Assembly: GCA_030671745.1 (NCBI GenBank)
Contig: DAOVHT010000010.1
Location: forward strand, 1-19,213
Source: Candidatus Nanohaloarchaea archaeon
GTDB taxonomy: Archaea > EX4484-52 > GLR71
Direction: 5' to 3'
Length of the DNA stretch: 19,213 bases
Shown: positions 1-6,887 of the stretch, piece after piece
Numbering within the stretch: position 1 is the first letter of the stretch
How the letters are laid out: each line of letters opens with the position of its first letter
Notes under the pieces: model-generated
Seen by the model: only the letters and a program-made list of their open reading frames with translations
What the model was told of the DNA's origin: nothing
The model's database searches: none
Program-made: the position numbers and the translations under genes

Positions 1-280
1 CATGGATCTTTACAAATTTTTGTGCGGTGGATGGTATTTCTGCATCAGGATGATATTCTGCTAATATTTCAAGAATTCTGTCATGCATTATCTTTTGTAT
101 CTTTTCACCATTATCTGTGTTATAATCGATGTCTAACGTATAGAATTCATCTTTGCTCATCTTTTTCTGCAGTTCTTTTTTTATTTCTGATCGGGGGATT
201 TCGTATTTTTTTGAAAGTTCAGAAAGACTCTTGCCTTTATTTCTTTCTTCAATCATTTTTTCAAGTATTTCGGAATCCAT
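1..280 (-). CDS. Partial HTH-like protein (C-terminus beyond window)
   Basis: An open frame starts at ATG 280-278 and runs off the left edge, giving about 93 residues beginning MDSEILEKMIEERNKGKSL. Residues about 15-40 (SLSELSKKYEIPRSEIKKEL) have the spacing of a short helix-turn-helix, like small homeodomain-like or sigma-type HTH units. The rest is charged and helical. A TATA-like element at 311-323 lies about 32 nt upstream, which fits a short or absent leader and supports this start. I do not recognise the family. DNA binding is inferred only from the HTH-like pattern. Confidence 0.6.
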   Translation of the reverse strand, partial: MDSEILEKMIEERNKGKSLSELSKKYEIPRSEIKKELQKKMSKDEFYTLDIDYNTDNGEKIQKIMHDRILEILAEYHPDAEIPSTAQKFVKIH

Positions 281-578
281 AGAAATCAATATAGTTATAG
301 TTATTAGTAACGTTTATATCTTTATTCGTATTATCTGTGTATTTTTGATTTGTATGGGGGTAAACTTTACCTGAGAAATGATAATTATCATTTGATCTTT
401 CTGTTAAGTGTGGATATATCAGTTCTCTTAGTGTTGGTGCATATTCAAGGTGGTCTAAACTTATATTCGTGTGCCATTTAGTTCTTTTTTCGTCATCATT
501 ACATAGATCCATCAGAAGGGGTACTGTTTCGTCAGTCAGGTCTCCAAAAGTATAGCTGTTATGTGTCTTTTTTATCAA
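261..578 (-). CDS. Uncertain 105-aa frame, probably 3' part of a frameshifted gene
   Basis: This frame is open from a TTG at 578 with no in-frame ATG until residue 23 (ATG at 512). The sequence is protein-like (DLTDETVPLLMDLCNDDEKR, later EYAPTLRELIYPHL), hydrophilic and mixed alpha/beta, with an Asn/Thr/Tyr-rich tail that overlaps the promoter of the next gene. The preceding frame overlaps it and ends at 559 just after an A6 run (568-573). Removing one A would join the two frames as ...GIIIDKKTHNSYTF. A weak GAGG lies 9 nt before the TTG, so an independent small gene is possible. No family was recognised. Confidence 0.4.
   Translation of the reverse strand: MIKKTHNSYTFGDLTDETVPLLMDLCNDDEKRTKWHTNISLDHLEYAPTLRELIYPHLTERSNDNYHFSGKVYPHTNQKYTDNTNKDINVTNNYNYIDFYGFRNT
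311..323 (-). promoter_or_regulatory. TATA box for the partial HTH gene
   Basis: Read on the minus strand this is AAAGATATAAACG, with TATAAA about 32 nt before the ATG at 280. That spacing puts the transcription start just before the start codon. It lies inside the C-terminal codons of the doubtful 261-578 frame, which argues that the end of that frame is not constrained coding sequence. Confidence 0.5.
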
Positions 579-795
579 TAATTATTCCTCTTAACGGATC
601 TATGATATCTTCTAAAAGAATATCCATATCATAATTGTCTTGTGTGTTTCTGTGCTTTTTTAAAATATGGTTGCCTAAAAGATTTTCTAAGTTTTCATAG
701 ATTTTATTCGCGAGATTGATAGTCTTTGATTTTTGGGATACACCTGGATCTGTCTGTATTTTATCTTTTGTTACATTATTTCTTTGGTATCTTCT
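559..795 (-). pseudogene. Start-less open frame bridging two neighbouring ORFs
   Basis: The minus-strand frame between a stop at 798-796 and a stop at 561-559 is open for 78 codons. It reads as plausible protein (KTINLANKIYENLENLLGNH, then MDILLEDIIDPLRGIIIDKK), but has no ATG, GTG or TTG before the ATG at 627. It overlaps the end of the low-complexity gene (stop 776) and the start of the 261-578 frame, each in a different phase. Two single-base deletions, one in the AAA at 779-781 and one in the A6 at 568-573, would fuse all three into one protein of roughly 420 residues. Either this is a decayed gene or the consensus has homopolymer errors. Confidence 0.5.
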
Positions 796-1522
796 TTATC
801 TTCTCTTTAGAAAGAAATTCTTCGAGTTCTTTAAGATCTTTTTCAGTTACATTTGCATCTTTTGCTGTTTCTTTGCTTTTTGCTTTGTTATTTTCGTCTG
901 TATCTTTTTTGGTTGATTGTTTGGTGTTGATGTCTGTTTCTGTTTTTTTGGTGTCTTCAACCTTTTTTATTGGTTTCTCTTCTTTATTTTTTGTATCATC
1001 TTTGTTAGTGTCTTTATCATCTGTTGCTGTTTTTTTGTCTTCCGTAAATTCTTTTTCTAGATTTATTATTATGCTGTCGATTTCTGCAGTAAGCTTTTCA
1101 AGTTGGTTGGATATCCGTTCTTTTTCTTCTTTTATGCTTTTCAGTTTTTCAGCAGGGTTATCAACAGATGTGTCTGTTTCTGGTATTGCTGTCATTGTGT
1201 CTTCTTTATTCTGTTCTGTGAATGGTGCGGCAATCTCTTCTTTATTTAGGTCTGTTGTTGTGTTCGTGTCTCCTAATTCGGGTTCTAGTGTGTTCTGTGG
1301 TATTGTTTCATCTGTTAGATTTTTTGTTGTGATATCTGGTGTATTATCTGTCATTATATTTTGACTGTCTATAGTAGTCGGTTTTTGATCTGTTTGATCT
1401 AGATTTTTTATTATCTGTGAATCTTGCAAAGAAATATTAGTATTAGTATTGTCTTTTGCCTGATTAAGATGTTCATCAGCTTTTAATCCGATTGATGTTT
1501 TTATTTTATTGAGGAATCCCAT
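776..1522 (-). CDS. Low-complexity Thr/Asp/Lys-rich protein
   Basis: This 248-residue protein begins MGFLNKIKTSIGLKADEHLN, a short amphipathic helix of the kind often found at the N-terminus of membrane-peripheral proteins. A long disordered stretch follows, rich in Thr, Asp, Asn, Lys and Glu. Residues about 125-160 (KLKSIKEEKERISNQLEKLT...) look like a coiled coil, then comes a lysine/aspartate tail. It has no Cys, Trp or Tyr. AGGTGA lies 4-5 nt before the ATG at 1522 and fixes the start. The 3' end may be artificially early, because coding-like sequence continues in other frames down to 261. I do not recognise a family. A scaffold or surface-associated role is speculation. Confidence 0.7.
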   Translation of the reverse strand: MGFLNKIKTSIGLKADEHLNQAKDNTNTNISLQDSQIIKNLDQTDQKPTTIDSQNIMTDNTPDITTKNLTDETIPQNTLEPELGDTNTTTDLNKEEIAAPFTEQNKEDTMTAIPETDTSVDNPAEKLKSIKEEKERISNQLEKLTAEIDSIIINLEKEFTEDKKTATDDKDTNKDDTKNKEEKPIKKVEDTKKTETDINTKQSTKKDTDENNKAKSKETAKDANVTEKDLKELEEFLSKEKIKKIPKK

Positions 1523-1673
1523 AATCTCACCTGTTTTTGAAAAGAATTGTATTTCATTTTAAATTTGGGTGTGAGTAGTATATATACTTTTTATATTTTT
1601 TAATAGTTGTAGGTAATCACTTAAATGCGGTTAATGTGTGGTGGGATGAGGGGTGTTTTGCGTTTTTAATCAT

Positions 1674-2477
1674 TTAAAAAGAATTGATGATGGTTGAATC
1701 TTTCATAAGTCCGTCCCAATATTGTGTGAATGCTTTTATCAGTCCTGTGTTGGTTGAATGGACACCTACATAATTCAATTGACCGTTTGTCTGGTAATTC
1801 ATTCGGTACATACATTCTTTATCATCAATAATTATCAATGTGAGTGGTATGTCTCCAGCGAATCTGTATATGCTGTTGAAGTATTCAATATAATATCTTA
1901 CTCTGTCTCTGTTCTCGTCATTTAGTGTAGTTATTCCTGTGAATTTTACGTTTCTTGATCTTGCTGAATTTATTGATTTCTCTAAGATTGTATTCCTTGA
2001 GAAATAAGGGGTTATCACCTTTACTTCTTCTGTGGCTCTTGCACCCATCTCTGCAAATTTTTCATGGAATCCGCGACGACCGTTCACAGTCCAGAGAATT
2101 GATTCATTTGAAAGATATGTCTTTTCTGTGTTGTTTATCATCGTGTTAAGTCTTGTTTTTAAATTAATTGCGTTGGACTTTTGATTTTTAAAGTGTTTTT
2201 CTTTTTTTTGTACAAGGTCATCAATTACAAATGATGGGTTTCTTGCCTTGAATTTTCTTGGGGTACCAGGGAATTCTTCAATCATCCTCTTAGTTTGGAG
2301 CATTTTGAGTGTGTCATATATCCTGCTTTTGGGTAATCCGCTCTTTTTTGCGATCTCTGGCGCAGAAAGGATACCTTGATCAACAAGTGTGATGTATGCT
2401 TTTGCTTCATAGTTTGTGAAACCAAAGTCTTTTAACTGGTCTAAAAGCTCATTCGGTATCTGATCTTCTGGATCCAT
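1674..2477 (-). CDS. TrmB-family transcriptional regulator
   Basis: This 267-residue protein has an N-terminal winged helix (residues about 10-85): GFTNYEAKAYITLVDQG, then APEIAKKSGLPKSRIYDTLK and the wing MIEEFPGTPRKFKARNP. This is the typical TrmB signature. A Lys/Asn-rich linker helix follows, then a C-terminal domain (about 125-267) of the PLD-like effector type seen in many TrmB relatives (ILWTVNGRRGFHEKFAEMG... VKVITPYFSRN). TrmB proteins usually bind sugars or other metabolites and control transport or central carbon genes. The ligand here is unknown. The frame extends 25 codons further upstream, but the ATG at 2477 is preferred. A TATA box about 25 nt before it implies a leaderless mRNA, and the extra residues are encoded by the promoter. 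Direct repeats over this promoter suggest autoregulation. Confidence 0.88.
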   Translation of the reverse strand: MDPEDQIPNELLDQLKDFGFTNYEAKAYITLVDQGILSAPEIAKKSGLPKSRIYDTLKMLQTKRMIEEFPGTPRKFKARNPSFVIDDLVQKKEKHFKNQKSNAINLKTRLNTMINNTEKTYLSNESILWTVNGRRGFHEKFAEMGARATEEVKVITPYFSRNTILEKSINSARSRNVKFTGITTLNDENRDRVRYYIEYFNSIYRFAGDIPLTLIIIDDKECMYRMNYQTNGQLNYVGVHSTNTGLIKAFTQYWDGLMKDSTIINSF

Positions 2478-2507
2478 GCATATATATTGTATTTTTATGC
2501 ATATATA
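2476..2507 (-). promoter_or_regulatory. TrmB promoter with 21-bp-spaced direct repeats
   Basis: The 11-mer ATGCATATATA occurs at 2476-2486 and again at 2497-2507 (plus-strand reading), exactly 21 bp apart or two helical turns. On the minus strand the distal copy supplies the TATA box (TATATATGCAT) and the proximal copy overlaps the start codon. Occupation of both copies by a dimer would block TBP and the transcription start. The repeat is seen directly; the operator role is inferred. Confidence 0.5.
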
Positions 2508-2614
2508 ATTGATTATAACCTTAAATGGGTGTTTTATGCACAGAATCACCACTTTGGGTGGTAACTTTCAGATTATGTATTTTTTGATTAGATGTGAGAA
2601 AAAATGTAAATATA

Positions 2615-2640
2615 GAAATAAGAAAAAAAGATTAAAAAAG
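2615..2640 (-). terminator. T-rich terminator after uS2
   Basis: Downstream of the uS2 stop the minus strand reads CCC, then T6, AATC, T7 and further T-rich sequence. This is the U-tract type of intrinsic terminator expected in Archaea. There is no strong hairpin. Confidence 0.6.
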
Positions 2641-2656
2641 GGTTGGGGTTTTGGGT

Positions 2657-3322
2657 TTATTTTTTGTCTGCAGTGTCCCTTTCTTCAAATTCAGGCATTT
2701 CAAAGTCGTCAAGTGTGAACTTGAATTCTGCGTCGCCTTTTATCTCGCCTTTGTTCTTGAGTATCTCTCGTGCAAGAAGCCAGTAAACAAGCGCTATCGC
2801 TTTTTTACCTTTGTTATTCATCGAGATGATTATGTCAAGATTTTTTGGGTTGTTGAACGTATCGCAAAGACCGACAATCGGTACGTTTGAATTGAATGCT
2901 TCATCAACGATCTGCTTGTCTAAGAACGGGTCTGTAACAATAACAATTTTTGGTTCTATGTATTTCTCGTAATTCGGGTTTGTAAGTGTTCCCGGATAGA
3001 ATCGTCCATATATGACTTTTGCACCGCCTATAGCTTCTGCGAACTTAACAACCGGTTTGTGGCCGTTCTTCTTCCTTGATACGACTAGTATGTCTTCGGG
3101 GTTGTATTGAGAAAGCAGGTTTGCAACATTCTGTATCTGTTCATCTATAAGCTGTACATTGAAGACAGCTAATTTGTCGGATCGTACTTTGTAGATGTAT
3201 CGGTCCATAGCTTTTACTCTCTGCTTCATACCTATATGGATACCTGCTGAGAGGTAATTGCTTGCTGGTAGGAGTTTAGTCTCTCCTGTCTGTTCCAGTG
3301 CCACTTTTGCATTTTCGGTCAT
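2657..3322 (-). CDS. rps2: Small ribosomal subunit protein uS2
   Basis: This 221-residue protein aligns by eye with archaeal uS2 through LLPASNYLSAGIHIGMKQRV, YIYKVRSDKLAVFNVQLIDE, the glycine-rich GRFYPGTLTNP, EPKIVIVTDPFLDKQIVDEA and the NVPIVGLCDTFNNP segment. It binds the small subunit head-body junction and is normally the last gene of the RpoK-enolase-uS2 cluster, as here. AAGGTG lies about 7 nt before the ATG. The acidic C-terminal tail (DDFEMPEFEERDTADKK) is a common archaeal extension. It is 136 bases from enolase and probably has its own promoter. Confidence 0.96.
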   Translation of the reverse strand: MTENAKVALEQTGETKLLPASNYLSAGIHIGMKQRVKAMDRYIYKVRSDKLAVFNVQLIDEQIQNVANLLSQYNPEDILVVSRKKNGHKPVVKFAEAIGGAKVIYGRFYPGTLTNPNYEKYIEPKIVIVTDPFLDKQIVDEAFNSNVPIVGLCDTFNNPKNLDIIISMNNKGKKAIALVYWLLAREILKNKGEIKGDAEFKFTLDDFEMPEFEERDTADKK

Positions 3323-3370
3323 CTATAAACACCTTATTATTTTTTATTTTTTTTAAATATCAGTTCCTTT

Positions 3371-3383
3371 AAGCATTATGCTT
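3371..3383. repeat. Perfect 6-bp palindrome in the uS2 leader
   Basis: AAGCAT-T-ATGCTT is a perfect palindrome with a 1-nt centre. It lies about 50 nt before the uS2 start, between the probable promoter and the ribosome binding site. It could be a protein-binding site. It is too tight to fold as an efficient RNA hairpin. Confidence 0.35.
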
Positions 3384-3413
3384 GCTAAGAAATTGTAAGA
3401 GTATTTGATGTGA

Positions 3414-3432
3414 AATCTTTTTAAAGGTTTAT
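3414..3432 (-). promoter_or_regulatory. Probable TATA box for uS2
   Basis: The minus strand reads ACCTTTAAAAAGATTT just after the enolase stop. It lies roughly 100 nt before the uS2 ATG, leaving a leader of about 70 nt that contains the palindrome at 3371-3383. The assignment rests on sequence resemblance and position only. Confidence 0.4.
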
Positions 3433-3458
3433 GGGATGTCTGCTGTTTTTTTGAGATT

Positions 3459-4616
3459 CTATCTGTTCAGTTTCAATTTCGCCATTTTAGGTGTCTCTGC
3501 CATGTTCCATAAATGTATGAGTTCATTCAGTTTTGAGATGCGCATGTCTATCACGCCTGCCTTGATTATCGGTGCACCCCAGAATAGTGCAAGCCGGCTT
3601 ATGGTGGAGTCTTCAGTTTCGCCTGACCTGTGTGACACAATTGGTGTTATGTCATGTTTCTTTGCAAGAGTCATTGTATCTTGCGCGAGTGATATTGTGC
3701 CTGCCTGATTCGGTTTTATTATCAATGAATTTGCTGCACCCAATGTTATGCCTTTCTGGAGTCTTTTCTCATCTGTGACAAAAAGATCATCACCGCATAC
3801 CAGGCATCTGTTCCCTATTTTTTTTGTCAGCTCTTGCGTGTTCTTAAAGTCATTCTCTTCAAAAGGGTCCTCTATGTATGCTAATCTGTATTTTTTTGCG
3901 GTCTCGGTCAGGAAATCAAGCTGGTCTTCAGGTGTCAATGTTCTTTTGAGTGATCTGTATGTGTATTTTCCTTTATTGAAGAATTCTGATGCGGCAACGT
4001 CAAGACCTATCCTGCATCCTACATCCTCTGCTATGTCTGTAATTATGTCGAGCGCTTTGAAGTCATCTATGTCTGCGGTCAGTGCGCCTTCGTCGTTTAT
4101 GCCGACTGTCTTTGCTTTTCTGTTGAGAGTCTCTCTTAATCTCTTATGGAGCTGTACATTCGTGTCCAATGCCTCATACATTGATCCTGCTTTGGTCGGT
4201 AGTGCGAGGAATTCCTGGAATGTGGTTGATCCGCCATGCGCGCCACCACCGAATACGTTGCCCAATGGGTATGGGAATATTTCTTTTGTGATCTTTTTTG
4301 AATTGTGGATCGCATTGAAGACTGCAAATGATACTGCTATTGCCGTGTTTCCGCCAATCTTGTCGAAGTTATCTGTGCCGTCAAGGGTTTCTATCAATAT
4401 GTCTGCATCTGTCTGGTTGAAGCTTTCTCCTACAAGGCGTTGGAGTTTTGTGTTTATCATGTCTACTGCCTTGTCTGCAGGTATCACTTTTGCTTCATAA
4501 GTGCCGGTCGATGCACCGCTTGGTGCTGTGCCTGATATGCCGTTGACGTATGCGCGAACAGTCCAGTTACCACGGCTGTCAAGAATTTTTTCTGCGTGAA
4601 GATTGTGTATTATCAT
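3459..4616 (-). CDS. eno: Enolase, short archaeal form
   Basis: Phosphopyruvate hydratase converts 2-phosphoglycerate to phosphoenolpyruvate. All catalytic elements are visible: the mobile loop SGASTGTYEA (33-42), GGGAHGGSTTFQEF (123-136), NDEG with the acid/base Glu near 176, metal ligands in GLDVAASEFF (Asp206), YIEDPFEENDF (Glu249) and CGDDLFVT (Asp276/277), the catalytic Lys301 in LIIKPNQAGT, and SHRSGETEDSTI (328-339). At 385 residues it is about 30-45 residues shorter than common enolases, through shortened surface segments rather than lost active-site parts. The start ATG 4616 has a TATA box about 30 nt upstream, giving a short leader. Placement between RpoK and uS2 is the classic archaeal order. 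Confidence 0.96.
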   Translation of the reverse strand: MIIHNLHAEKILDSRGNWTVRAYVNGISGTAPSGASTGTYEAKVIPADKAVDMINTKLQRLVGESFNQTDADILIETLDGTDNFDKIGGNTAIAVSFAVFNAIHNSKKITKEIFPYPLGNVFGGGAHGGSTTFQEFLALPTKAGSMYEALDTNVQLHKRLRETLNRKAKTVGINDEGALTADIDDFKALDIITDIAEDVGCRIGLDVAASEFFNKGKYTYRSLKRTLTPEDQLDFLTETAKKYRLAYIEDPFEENDFKNTQELTKKIGNRCLVCGDDLFVTDEKRLQKGITLGAANSLIIKPNQAGTISLAQDTMTLAKKHDITPIVSHRSGETEDSTISRLALFWGAPIIKAGVIDMRISKLNELIHLWNMAETPKMAKLKLNR

Positions 4617-4645
4617 GGCGATCTGGTTATAATTGGTTGCGGGTG

Positions 4646-4658
4646 GTATATATGTTTA
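4646..4658 (-). promoter_or_regulatory. TATA box for enolase
   Basis: The minus strand reads AAACATATATACC about 30 nt before the enolase ATG. Expected transcription starts close to the start codon, and no clear Shine-Dalgarno is present, which fits a short-leader mRNA. Confidence 0.5.
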
Positions 4659-4685
4659 GAAATTAAGAATTAAAATTAGAAGATG

Positions 4686-4720
4686 TATATAAAAATAAAA
4701 AATCAATAAAATTGAAAAAA
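4686..4720 (-). terminator. T-rich terminator after RpoK
   Basis: Directly after the RpoK stop (4723-4721) the minus strand has T6, then T4, T6 and T5 runs within 35 nt. This fits an archaeal U-tract terminator closing the eL42-RpoK operon before the separate enolase promoter. Confidence 0.6.
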
Positions 4721-4900
4721 TCAATGTCTTACGACTGTTATAGGGATGACATCTGTTGCGTATTCTTCTTTTGCAGCTTCAATCGGATTTCCGGGAGCTT
4801 TCTTCAGAAGACTTGGTGCGCCCATTGAAAGTTGCAGTGCTCGTGCGCATATAATCCTTGCTTTTTCAAATCTTGAGTATTTTTCCATCTTTTTCACCAT
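4721..4900 (-). CDS. rpoK: DNA-directed RNA polymerase subunit K (Rpb6)
   Basis: This small gene encodes 59 residues. After a short Lys-rich start it reads KYSRFEKARIICARALQLSM, then GAPSLL, NPIEAAKEE and VIPITVVRH. That is the conserved Rpb6/omega core, which clamps the RpoA1 C-terminal part and aids polymerase assembly. Its ATG overlaps the stop of the upstream PAC2 gene as TAATG, so the two are translationally coupled. In many archaea rpoK sits after rpoN in the eL18-uL13-uS9 cluster. Here those genes are absent and it is attached to the aIF2-alpha cluster instead, while keeping enolase and uS2 downstream. Confidence 0.95.
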   Translation of the reverse strand: MVKKMEKYSRFEKARIICARALQLSMGAPSLLKKAPGNPIEAAKEEYATDVIPITVVRH

Positions 4901-5694
4901 TAACCTATGTATCCTAAGTGTTCGTCATCCTTGCTCTGTTTTGGCATGCTCTGTGATGTCAGTTTCTTCTGGAGCGATTCTATCTTTTTTATGACATCGC
5001 CCGTCTCTTTGACTTTCTCTTCGATCTTTGACATGTCTATCTTTAATTTGAAATATTTAGTTATGAATTCAAGTACACTTTCTGTCGCTTTAGGGTCTGA
5101 TAAGAGCATTCCTGATGTCTCGCCCATAAGGCACACTGCATCGATGTCATTTTTTTCAGCTTCCAGTACCATAAGTCCTGAAGCACCAATGATCTGACCT
5201 ATGTTTGTGTCTTTGAATTTTATGCCTTTTTTCCCGAATTTAGTGATGATTTCATCTTTTACTGCTGCACCGAATACTGTCTGGGTCTTATTATCAAGTT
5301 TTCCGGTTGCAAAACCACCAAGAGTAAGTACCATTTCTGGTTTGAATTCTTTTATGAAATTTATTACTTCTTTTGATATCTCGTAATGTCCTACCGGATC
5401 CATGCTCTGTGCGTCGCCAATGAGAATTATCATGTCTTTCTCAGTCTTGTTCTTTGCTTTGTAGAAATAAAATTCGTTTTTTAAGGCGCTCATCTTTCCA
5501 GTCTTGTCTGAATCTAGCATTGCAACCGGTGGGAAATGGAATGAATGCAGTTCTGCGAATTTTTCTGCTTTAAGTGTGTCGATAAGGTATCCTGCTACGT
5601 TTCGGCCAATATAGCCTACACCAGGTAAACCTTCAATAAATATTGGGTTATTCAGTTCTGGTTTTTTCAATACAGTTATCTCAGTTGTTTTCAT
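4900..5694 (-). CDS. PAC2 family (proteasome assembly chaperone-like) protein
   Basis: This 264-residue protein has the PAC2 N-terminal pattern NPIFIEGLPGVGYIGRNVAGYLID (residues 16-39), HFPPVAMLDS (53-62), LIGDAQSMDPVGHYEIS, LTLGGFATGK and a GASGLMVLEAEKNDIDAVCLMGETSG segment. This is the COG2047 type common next to Nop10 and aIF2-alpha in Archaea. Eukaryotic relatives chaperone 20S proteasome alpha rings; the archaeal role is less certain. A C-terminal helical region (about 215-264) resembles a coiled coil. It overlaps Nop10 by 14 nt and RpoK by 1 nt, so it lies within a tightly coupled operon. Confidence 0.88.
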   Translation of the reverse strand: MKTTEITVLKKPELNNPIFIEGLPGVGYIGRNVAGYLIDTLKAEKFAELHSFHFPPVAMLDSDKTGKMSALKNEFYFYKAKNKTEKDMIILIGDAQSMDPVGHYEISKEVINFIKEFKPEMVLTLGGFATGKLDNKTQTVFGAAVKDEIITKFGKKGIKFKDTNIGQIIGASGLMVLEAEKNDIDAVCLMGETSGMLLSDPKATESVLEFITKYFKLKIDMSKIEEKVKETGDVIKKIESLQKKLTSQSMPKQSKDDEHLGYIG

Positions 5695-5875
5695 CTTTAT
5701 TCGCCCCTTTTTTTTTCATCTCAATCTCGCGCTTCATCTGTCGTCTGTAACTACCATATTTGTCTTGCGGTGAAAATTTTGGTGGTTGCGGATCGATTGT
5801 TCTTGAACTGCAGTCTGGACAAGTTTCTTTCATTGTGTATTTGTGGCATACTGTGCATCTTAGTATTGTGGACAT
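5681..5875 (-). CDS. nop10: H/ACA RNP protein Nop10
   Basis: This 64-residue protein has the Nop10 zinc-binding N-terminus (CTVCHKYTMKETCPDC, four Cys as two CxxC pairs). The linker TIDPQPPKFSPQDKYGSYRR wraps Cbf5 in known complexes and is almost invariant. It is a core component of the H/ACA pseudouridylation RNP. The lysine-rich C-terminal helix is a normal archaeal feature. The AGGTG ribosome binding site overlaps the aIF2-alpha stop codon, and the 3' end overlaps PAC2. Confidence 0.96.
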   Translation of the reverse strand: MSTILRCTVCHKYTMKETCPDCSSRTIDPQPPKFSPQDKYGSYRRQMKREIEMKKKGANKDENN

Positions 5876-5881
5876 AATAAT

Positions 5882-6649
5882 TTACACCTTTGCAAATTGA
5901 CATGTTCCTTTACCGCTTTTTACTGTGGATGTGATGTCTTCAACTGTTTTGGCAAGTTCTTTTTCCATGTCTGCATAATTCTTGCCTTCAATCTCAATCA
6001 TGTATTTTGGTGCGCTGATATAACTTATCTTGATTTTTGAATTATTTATATTTAATGCCTCTTTTATGGTTTTTAGGCCATTATGGGATGTAATCTTTAT
6101 TGTCAGGTTTCCTCGGATAGTCAGTATCTTTGGTTTTATCTTCTCTTTTGCGATTGTTTCTATCTCTTTTGCCCAGTTCTCTTTTAATTCTTTGGTAAGG
6201 TCTTTGTCCATACCTTCAGAGGATATTGAGCTGAATGCGTTGTAGAGACTTTCGTAGTATTCAATAAGTGTGTCTGTTATCTTTTTTATGTCGTCCTTAT
6301 TGTCTTTCAATTCTAGTTTTTCTACAATGAAATCAAGGATTTTTGTTGCTCTTTTTTCATTTTTTATGAATTCTAGTTTCTCACGTTTCTGTGATGGTTT
6401 TACTCTTTTTAAAGAAAGACTTGCGATTCGTCCGTCTCCTCGTGCGGGAAGTGTTTTCAGAACTAGTTTCTGTCCCTTTTTTGCAACTTTACGGATGTCT
6501 TTGACCCAGCTTGTTGACAGTTCTGTAACGTGGATCATTCCGTTCATGTTATATTCGTCAAGTTTGACGTAGATACTGTTCGGGTTTATGCTTATGACTT
6601 CGGCTATTACTATTTCGCCTATTTTTGGTTTGTTTGTCTTTGTCTGCAT
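5882..6649 (-). CDS. Translation initiation factor aIF2, alpha subunit
   Basis: The protein (255 residues from the chosen start) has an N-terminal S1/OB domain (about 8-85: KIGEIVIAEVISINPNSIYV, NGMIHVTELSTSWVKDIRKV, KRVKPSQKREK), a helical middle domain, and a C-terminal alpha/beta domain (about 165-255: ILTIRGNLTIKITSHNGLKT, MIEIEGKNYADMEKELA) that contacts the gamma subunit. aIF2 delivers initiator tRNA to the small subunit. An ATG two codons upstream (6655) is possible, but GTGA sits 6-7 nt before the ATG at 6649, the same spacing as neighbouring genes. It is coupled to Nop10 downstream. Confidence 0.95.
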   Translation of the reverse strand: MQTKTNKPKIGEIVIAEVISINPNSIYVKLDEYNMNGMIHVTELSTSWVKDIRKVAKKGQKLVLKTLPARGDGRIASLSLKRVKPSQKREKLEFIKNEKRATKILDFIVEKLELKDNKDDIKKITDTLIEYYESLYNAFSSISSEGMDKDLTKELKENWAKEIETIAKEKIKPKILTIRGNLTIKITSHNGLKTIKEALNINNSKIKISYISAPKYMIEIEGKNYADMEKELAKTVEDITSTVKSGKGTCQFAKV

Positions 6650-6706
6650 AGTCATTCACATAATTGATCCTGTGGGTTTTTGTTTGAATTTAAAAAAAGA
6701 AAAAAA

Positions 6707-6874
6707 TTATTTGAGCTTTTCAACAATTTCAGCTTTCACTTTTGCGTTTCCACCTGTAGCCTCTGCGAGTGTGCTTTCACAGACAAGGCATTTTACATTA
6801 GTTGCTGCTTTGCTGAAGATATTCTGCTCATTGCTGCATTTTGAACATTTGACTTTCATGAATGTGCCTACCAT
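6707..6874 (-). CDS. rps27e: Small ribosomal subunit protein eS27
   Basis: This 55-residue gene encodes MVGTFMKVKCSKCSNEQNIF, then a segment with a second CxxC pair (CLVC) and a basic tail ending VEKLK. The C-x2-C ... C-x2-C zinc knuckle, the length and the order eL42-eS27-aIF2-alpha identify eS27. GGTGA lies 6 nt before the ATG at 6874. The ATG at residue 6 is less likely because it lacks this site. The 3' side has two T7 runs before aIF2-alpha, which may cause partial termination within the operon. Confidence 0.93.
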   Translation of the reverse strand: MVGTFMKVKCSKCSNEQNIFSKAATNVKCLVCESTLAEATGGNAKVKAEIVEKLK

Positions 6875-6887
6875 ATATATTCACCAT

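Noticed and set aside
568..573. Programmed -1 frameshift at the A6 run
   Set aside because: The in-frame codons (GAT AAA AAA GAC) do not form an X-XXY-YYZ slippery heptamer, and the required shift is +1, not -1.
726..1364. 212-codon plus-strand frame rich in Ser, Phe and Val
   Set aside because: It is the complement of the low-complexity Thr/Asp/Lys gene. The hydrophobic look comes from antisense codons, and the minus-strand gene has a good ribosome binding site.
2640..2656. G-quadruplex on the plus strand after uS2
   Set aside because: Only three G-runs of three or more are present, not four.
3748..4500. 250-codon plus-strand frame opposite enolase
   Set aside because: It is the antisense shadow of a clearly conserved enolase, with no promoter or known motif.
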